The notes below the pieces were generated by a model, which made no database searches, had not been told where the DNA came from, and saw only the letters and a list, made by a program, of their open reading frames with translations. Shown here piece by piece: positions 59,421 to 64,000 of a stretch of DNA of 64,000 nucleotides; position 1 is the stretch's first letter, and every line of letters starts with the position of its first letter. The DNA comes from Cryobacterium arcticum (GTDB taxonomy: Bacteria > Actinomycetota > Actinomycetes > Actinomycetales > Microbacteriaceae). The stretch is taken from contig NZ_CP016282.1 of assembly GCF_001679725.1 (NCBI RefSeq), positions 3,472,001-3,536,000 on the forward strand, given 5' to 3'. Position numbers and translations under genes: made by a program.

Positions 59421-61520
59421 TCAGGAGCGGCAGGCCGGTTTCTCGGGGACGGGGACGGTGCCGGCGGCACGCTGATCGCGGTAGTACTGCCGGGCCTCGA
59501 CCTGACGTTCACGCTCGGCCCCGGTGGCGATAGCCGCCCGCAGGTGCTCGGGGGCGTAGCCGAAGGCGTTGACGAGGTCGAGCGCGTGCGGCCGCAGCCG
59601 GGCGATGATGCGATCGATGTAGGCGGTCACGGCCTGGGCGCGCTTGCCGGAGAGGCGGCCGTTGATGAGGTACCAGGCCGCGTGTTCCTCGATGAGGCGG
59701 AGGCCGAAGAGGTCGCGCAGCCAGGTGAGCACCTGCCGGGTGCCCGCGTGGGTGGTCGACTCGACCGCCCGGGTGAACGCCTCCCACTGCAGCAGCTCGG
59801 CGTGCGCGCGGGCGGCCTCGATCAGTTCGTTCTGGTGGCTGTTGAAGAGGTCCGCCGCCTCCTTCTTGGGCAGTTTGCTGGCATTCCGCAGCGACTGGGC
59901 GATACCGGCGATCATGGTCTCCACCCGGTCGGTGAGGAGGGCCCGCTGGGTGCCTGTCTCGCGCAACTGCCCGACGCTCCGGGCCGTGGAGCCGAGGTCG
60001 GCGACCGACTGGCCCAGCCGCCGCAGGCCCGAGCCGTGGTACGCCCGGCCGGCGGTCTGTTGCACGACATACCGGGCGAGAGCACCGGCATCCGCACCGG
60101 CGAACTTGCGGTTGTAGTCGGTGAGCAGGCGCTTGGCCACGAGCTGCAGGAGCACGTTGTTGTCGCCCTCGAAGGTGGCGTAGACGTCGAGGTCGGCGCG
60201 GAGGCCCACCAGCCGGTTCTCGGCCAGGAAGCCGGCGCCGCCGCAGGCCTCGCGGGCCTCCTGCAGCGTGTCCAGCGCGTTCCAGGTGGACAGCGGCTTG
60301 AGCGCCGCAGCGAGGGTCTCCAGGTCTTGCCGGTCGAGATCCGTGGCCGCCGCGCCGCTGAAGACCTGGTCGAACTTGACCAGGAACTCGTCGTGGGCGA
60401 AGGTCTGGGCGTAGGCGGTGGCCAGGCGCGGGATGAGCCGGCGCTGGTGCCGCTGATAGTCGAGGATGACCTCTTCGTCGGTGTCGCTGCCGGCGGTGAA
60501 CTGGCGGCGTTCGCTGCCGTAACGGATGGCGATGGTGAGCGCGAGCGCTGAGGCCTGCGTTGCGGCGCCATCCAGGGACACCCGGCCCTGCACGAGCGTG
60601 CCGAGCATGGTGAAGAAGCGCCGGCCGGGGCTGCCGATCGGGCTGGTGTAGCTGCCGTCGACGGCGACGTCGCCGTACCGGTTGAGCAGGTTCTCACGGG
60701 GCACCCGCACGGAATCGAAGTGCAGACGGCCATTGTCGATGCCGTTCAGGCCGCCCTTGAGGCCGTCGTCCTCCCCGCCGATACCGGGCAGGAAGGCGCC
60801 CGTCTCGTCGCGAAGCGGCACGTAGAACGCGTGCACCCCGTGATTGACGCCCTGGCTGATCAGCTGGGCGAAGACCACAGCCGCGATGCCGTCGTTGGCG
60901 GCGTTGCCGAGGTAGTCCTTCCAGGCCGCGCGGAACGGGGTGTGCAGCACGAAGTTGCCCGCCTCGACGTCGTAGGTCGCGGTGGTGCCGATGGCGGCGA
61001 CATCCGACCCGTGGCCGGTCTCGGTCATGGCGAAGACGCCCGGCACGTCGAGCGTCATGATGCCGGGCAGCCACTTCTCGTGGTGCGCGGTGGTGCCCAG
61101 GTGCAGGACGGCGGCGCCGAACAGGCCCCACTGCACGCCGGCCTTGATCTGCAGGCTCGGGTCGGCGGTGACGAGTTCCTCGAAGCCGGCGATGTTGCCG
61201 CCGTGGTCGTCGGAGCCGCCGAGCGCAACGGGGAACGCGCGGTGCACGTGCCCGTTGTCCGCCAGGATCTTGAGCTGGTCGAGCACGCGGAGACGGTGGT
61301 CGGCCATGGACTGGCCCTCGATGCGCTGCAGGTCAGGGCGGGCGGTGAGTTCGCGGGCCTTCAGGCGCACGTCGGCCCAGGTGCCGAGCAGGGTGTGCTG
61401 CAGGGCGGGCAGGTCGATGCGCGGGGCATCCGGGTCTCCCGCGACCCGGACGGGGCCGGTGTCGGTGTCGACCGCGTTGGGCCGGGAGGGGGTGGGGCGC
61501 TGGGCAGTGTCAACCATCAT
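59421..61520 (-). CDS. Acyl-CoA oxidase/dehydrogenase-like flavoprotein
   Basis: 699 residues, the length of peroxisomal-type acyl-CoA oxidases rather than of the 390-residue dehydrogenases. FAD and substrate segments seen are GVFAMTETGHGSDVAAIGTTATYD, WKDYLGNAANDG, YGSERRQFTAG and LDTLQEAREACGGAGFLAENRL with the Cys-Gly-Gly-x-Gly flavin loop and the DNNVLLQL segment. The catalytic Glu region is in ATFEGDN (YATFEGDNNV). It should oxidise long-chain acyl-CoA at C2-C3 in beta-oxidation, possibly with oxygen as acceptor. ATG 61520 and 61517 are both possible, with AAGGA in front. A 211-nt gap to recQ carries nothing else recognisable. Confidence 0.92.
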   Translation of the reverse strand: MMVDTAQRPTPSRPNAVDTDTGPVRVAGDPDAPRIDLPALQHTLLGTWADVRLKARELTARPDLQRIEGQSMADHRLRVLDQLKILADNGHVHRAFPVALGGSDDHGGNIAGFEELVTADPSLQIKAGVQWGLFGAAVLHLGTTAHHEKWLPGIMTLDVPGVFAMTETGHGSDVAAIGTTATYDVEAGNFVLHTPFRAAWKDYLGNAANDGIAAVVFAQLISQGVNHGVHAFYVPLRDETGAFLPGIGGEDDGLKGGLNGIDNGRLHFDSVRVPRENLLNRYGDVAVDGSYTSPIGSPGRRFFTMLGTLVQGRVSLDGAATQASALALTIAIRYGSERRQFTAGSDTDEEVILDYQRHQRRLIPRLATAYAQTFAHDEFLVKFDQVFSGAAATDLDRQDLETLAAALKPLSTWNALDTLQEAREACGGAGFLAENRLVGLRADLDVYATFEGDNNVLLQLVAKRLLTDYNRKFAGADAGALARYVVQQTAGRAYHGSGLRRLGQSVADLGSTARSVGQLRETGTQRALLTDRVETMIAGIAQSLRNASKLPKKEAADLFNSHQNELIEAARAHAELLQWEAFTRAVESTTHAGTRQVLTWLRDLFGLRLIEEHAAWYLINGRLSGKRAQAVTAYIDRIIARLRPHALDLVNAFGYAPEHLRAAIATGAERERQVEARQYYRDQRAAGTVPVPEKPACRS

Positions 61521-61731
61521 TGGTCCTTACGTCTTCGCGCGGGCTGGGGAGTGTTCGACCACGTTAGGTCGGGTGGTTCCCGCACGGAAATAGTGCGTGA
61601 TGGGGCTACAAAGAACGGCTCGGCCGGGCGCACTCGGACTGTAGCTCTTCTACAACAGCCGGGCACCGCGACCCACCAAGGGCCACAAAGATAAGACGGA
61701 TGCCCGCCGGCGAAGTGCTGCCGGGTTCGGG

Positions 61732-63786
61732 TCAGGCGTTCGCGGCGACGACCTCGAGCAGGGCCTCGCCGTAGGAGTCGAGCTTCTTGGCGCCGACGCC
61801 GGTGATGCCGTCGAGGTCGGCCAGGGTGCGTGGCTTCGCCGCCGCGACCGCCACGAGGGTGGCGTCGCCGAAGACGACGTAGGCGGGAACGCCCTGTTCC
61901 CTCGAGGTGGTGCTGCGCCAGGCGCGCAGGGCCTGGAACAGGGTCTCCTGCTCGGGGCTGAGCTCGGCGAGTCCGGCCTTGGCAGTGGCGGCGCGTGCGG
62001 CCGGGGTGCGCTTGAGCGGCCGGTCGGGTTCGCTGCGCAGCTGCACGGCACGGTTGCCGGCGAGCACCTCGGCGGCGGCCTCGGTGAGAATCAGGGTGCC
62101 GTACTCGCCGGAGGTGGCGATGAGACCCTGGGCGAGCAGCTGCCGCACGACGCCGCGCCACTGCTGATCAGTGAGGTCAGCGCCGATGCCCCAGGTGGCC
62201 AGCTGGTCGTGACTGTGCTGGGTGGTCCGCGGGGTGGTCTTTCCGCGCAGGATGTCGATGAGCTGGCCGGCGCCGAACCGCTGGTTGCGCTCCCGCAGCA
62301 GGCGCACGATCGTGGAGAGCAGCTTCTGGGCGGGCACGGTGCCGTCCCAGGCCTCCGGCGGGGTGAGGCAGGTGTCGCAGTTGCCGCAGGGCTCACTGGC
62401 CTGGCCGAAGTAGCGCAGCAGGTTGACCCGGCGGCAGTGCACGGTCTCGCAGAGGGCGAGCATGGCGTCCAGGTGGGCGCTCATCTTGCGCCTATGCGCC
62501 AGGTCACCGGGCGACTCGTCGATCATGCGTCGCTGCTGCACGACGTCCTGCAGGCCGTAGGCGAGCCATCCGGTGGACGGCAGGCCGTCACGGCCGGCCC
62601 GGCCGGTCTCCTGGTAGTAGCCCTCGACGGACTTGGGCAGGTCGATGTGGGCGACGAAGCGCACATCCGGCTTGTCGATGCCCATGCCGAACGCGATGGT
62701 GGCGACGATGATGACGCCCTCCTCGCGGAGGAACCTGGACTGGGTGCGGGCGCGCAGGCCCTGGTCGAGGCCCGCGTGGTACGGGTAGGCGTTCAGGCCG
62801 TTGGCGCGGAGGAACTCGGCGGTCTGTTCGACGGTCTTGCGGCTGAGCGCGTAGACGATGCCGGCGTCGGTGGGGTGCTCGGCCTTGATGAAGCTGAGCA
62901 GCTGCTTGCGCGGCTCGTTCTTGCCCACGATGCGGTACTGGATGTTGGGCCGGTCGAAGCTGGCGACGAAGTGCTGCGCCTCACCCATCTGCAGGCGCTC
63001 GGTGAGTTCCTTGTGGGTGGCGTCGGTGGCCGTGGCGGTGAGCGCGATGCGCGGCACGTCGGGCCACCGGTCGGCCAGCTCGGACAGCGCGAGGTAGTCG
63101 GGGCGGAAGTCGTGGCCCCACTGGGACACACAGTGCGCCTCGTCGATGGCGAACAGGGCGATGGTGCCGCGGTCGAGGAACCGTTTGGTGGCCTCGTTGC
63201 TGAGCCGCTCCGGGGCGACGTAGAGCAGGTCGAGGTTGCCGGCGAGGTAGTCCCGTTCGACTTGGCTGCGGGCGGCGGCGTCCTGGCTGGAATTGAGGAA
63301 CGCGGCTCGCACGCCGACGAGGGTGAGCGCATCCACCTGGTCTTGCATGAGTGCGATCAACGGGGAGATGACGATGCCGGTGCCCTCGCGAACGAGCGAC
63401 GGGATCTGGTAGCAGAGGCTCTTGCCGCCACCGGTGGGCATGAGCACGACCGCGTCGCCGCCGCCGATGAGCTGGTCGATGATCTGGGCCTGTTCGCCGC
63501 GGAAGGAGTCGTAGCCGAAGACGGTGTGCAGGGCCTCGGCGGCGGTCGCGAACTTGGCGGTCGCGCGCTTGGGCGGCGGCGGGGCGAGCAGCGTGGCGCC
63601 GCCGGCGGGCGGGGCGTAGTCGCCGAAGTCGACCGGGCCGGCTCCGGCCGGGGCGGATGCGCCCTGCCGGGCGGCGGGCACGGCGGAGCCGCCCTGACCG
63701 TAGGGGTCTGGGGGCGGTGGGGCATCGAAGTCGTCCGGTGGCTCGAACTCGTCAGGATCCCACGGTATCTCGGCGTTCCAACTCAC
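61732..63786 (-). CDS. recQ: ATP-dependent DNA helicase RecQ
   Basis: 684 residues. Unwinds DNA 3' to 5' in recombination and fork repair. A Pro/Gly/Ala-rich N-terminal extension of about 80 residues precedes the helicase core: [17 protein letters not shown] (Walker A), [20 protein letters not shown] (DEAH box with the RecQ aromatic loop), then [13 protein letters not shown] (motif VI). The zinc site is [16 protein letters not shown]...CGNCDTC. The RQC winged-helix region and a C-terminal HRDC domain (about 600-680, [24 protein letters not shown]) complete the classical RecQ layout. The N-terminal extension is poorly conserved. Confidence 0.95.
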   Translation of the reverse strand: MSWNAEIPWDPDEFEPPDDFDAPPPPDPYGQGGSAVPAARQGASAPAGAGPVDFGDYAPPAGGATLLAPPPPKRATAKFATAAEALHTVFGYDSFRGEQAQIIDQLIGGGDAVVLMPTGGGKSLCYQIPSLVREGTGIVISPLIALMQDQVDALTLVGVRAAFLNSSQDAAARSQVERDYLAGNLDLLYVAPERLSNEATKRFLDRGTIALFAIDEAHCVSQWGHDFRPDYLALSELADRWPDVPRIALTATATDATHKELTERLQMGEAQHFVASFDRPNIQYRIVGKNEPRKQLLSFIKAEHPTDAGIVYALSRKTVEQTAEFLRANGLNAYPYHAGLDQGLRARTQSRFLREEGVIIVATIAFGMGIDKPDVRFVAHIDLPKSVEGYYQETGRAGRDGLPSTGWLAYGLQDVVQQRRMIDESPGDLAHRRKMSAHLDAMLALCETVHCRRVNLLRYFGQASEPCGNCDTCLTPPEAWDGTVPAQKLLSTIVRLLRERNQRFGAGQLIDILRGKTTPRTTQHSHDQLATWGIGADLTDQQWRGVVRQLLAQGLIATSGEYGTLILTEAAAEVLAGNRAVQLRSEPDRPLKRTPAARAATAKAGLAELSPEQETLFQALRAWRSTTSREQGVPAYVVFGDATLVAVAAAKPRTLADLDGITGVGAKKLDSYGEALLEVVAANA

Positions 63787-63817
63787 CCGCCAACTCTACC
63801 CGCGCCCGCCGACGCCG

Positions 63818-63854
63818 CCGGGCGGCCCCTCACGATCTGTGAGCGGCCGCCCGG
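63818..63854 (-). terminator. Long GC-rich hairpin between recQ and the last gene
   Basis: CCGGGCGGCC (63818-63827) pairs with GGCCGCCCGG (63845-63854), and inside it CTCAC (63829-63833) pairs with GTGAG (63839-63843) around GATCT. Together they form one near-continuous stem. Located just after the stop of the minus-strand gene at 63872, it should end its transcription before recQ. A GGT trinucleotide run follows (63853-63871). Confidence 0.7.
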
Positions 63855-63871
63855 TGGTGGTGGTGGTGGTG

Positions 63872-64000
63872 TCAGCTCGGGGTGCTCCGCGGAGCGCGGA
63901 GGCTCAGCAGCGCGTCGACCACGATGAAGACCAGCAGGCTGATGCCCACCAGCGGGAAGAACAGGCCGACCACGAGGGCGCCCGCGGTCACCGCCAGCAC
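63872..64000 (-). CDS. C-terminal end of a membrane protein, cut by the window edge
   Basis: The last 42 codons of a minus-strand gene: a hydrophobic segment (AGALVVGLFFPLVGISLLVFIVVDALLSL) followed by a short basic tail ending PRSTPS and TGA at 63872-63874. The GLFFPLxGxSLL pattern followed by an acidic residue resembles the last helix of PepSY-type iron-regulated membrane proteins. That is a weak suggestion, since most of the gene lies outside. Confidence 0.55.
   Translation of the reverse strand: MLAVTAGALVVGLFFPLVGISLLVFIVVDALLSLRAPRSTPS

Noticed and set aside
63853..63871. GGT trinucleotide run beyond recQ
   Set aside because: Short and intergenic, next to a hairpin; no evidence of a coding or regulatory role.

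Overview
The window is GC-rich, densely packed DNA from an actinobacterium, most likely order Micrococcales, family Microbacteriaceae (a Cryobacterium-like genome is my best guess). The evidence is the gene order tilS-hpt-ftsH-folE-folP-folB-folK-DUF3180-PH-PH-DUF2520-panC-lysS, the Glu-Asp-Phe tRNA cluster, frequent GTG starts, 4-nt ATGA/GTGA gene overlaps and the Pro/Ala-rich linkers of the secreted proteins. I see no insertion sequence, prophage, CRISPR array or replication origin.

Left part (1-24 kb), core genome. After the end of a membrane protein and a pirin come, on the minus strand, cardiolipin synthase and one long tightly overlapped operon read from tilS (15874) down to lysS and an unlisted 50-codon gene (3714). 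It supplies tRNA modification, purine salvage, the FtsH protease, folate and pantothenate synthesis, two PH-domain membrane proteins and lysyl-tRNA synthetase. Pyrophosphatase (plus) and a pair of paralogous secreted cell-wall hydrolases (NlpC/P60 and M23, minus) follow, then the tRNA cluster, a transglutaminase-like protein, a beta-propeller-like anchored protein, an MFS transporter and a Pro/Ser-rich anchored protein.

Middle part (24.2-56.3 kb), a large exopolysaccharide (EPS) locus of Wzx/Wzy type. Plus-strand units: (1) sugar acetyltransferase, glycosyltransferase (GT), asparagine-synthase-like amidotransferase and a GT2-GT2 fusion; (2) a single GT4; (3) the initiating polyprenyl-phosphate sugar transferase plus three GTs. 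Minus-strand unit: Gfo/Idh dehydrogenase, a 1332-residue secreted DUF4082 protein, epimerase, aminotransferase, PglD-like acetyltransferase, GT4, Wzx flippase, a second aminotransferase, GT2, WsaF-like GT, Wzz-like protein and a Wzy polymerase fused to a Wzz-like tail. A second secreted DUF4082 protein carrying a beta-helix sits between units 1 and 2. Dehydrogenase, aminotransferase, N-acetyltransferase and amidotransferase together suggest a diacetamido-uronic acid, possibly amidated.

The most unusual observation is that all three plus-strand EPS units begin with a short upstream reading frame whose stop overlaps the start codon of the first structural gene (24195-24272, 31935-31991, 50592-50714). 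Two of these leader peptides are related to each other, with mostly synonymous differences between their conserved codons, and share a 22-bp upstream element. Separately, C5-N4-G5 inverted repeats occur in the intergenic regions of both DUF4082 genes and upstream of the third EPS unit.

Right part (56.4-64 kb): proline iminopeptidase, a two-gene ABC exporter, an acyl-CoA oxidase-like flavoprotein, RecQ helicase and the end of a membrane protein.
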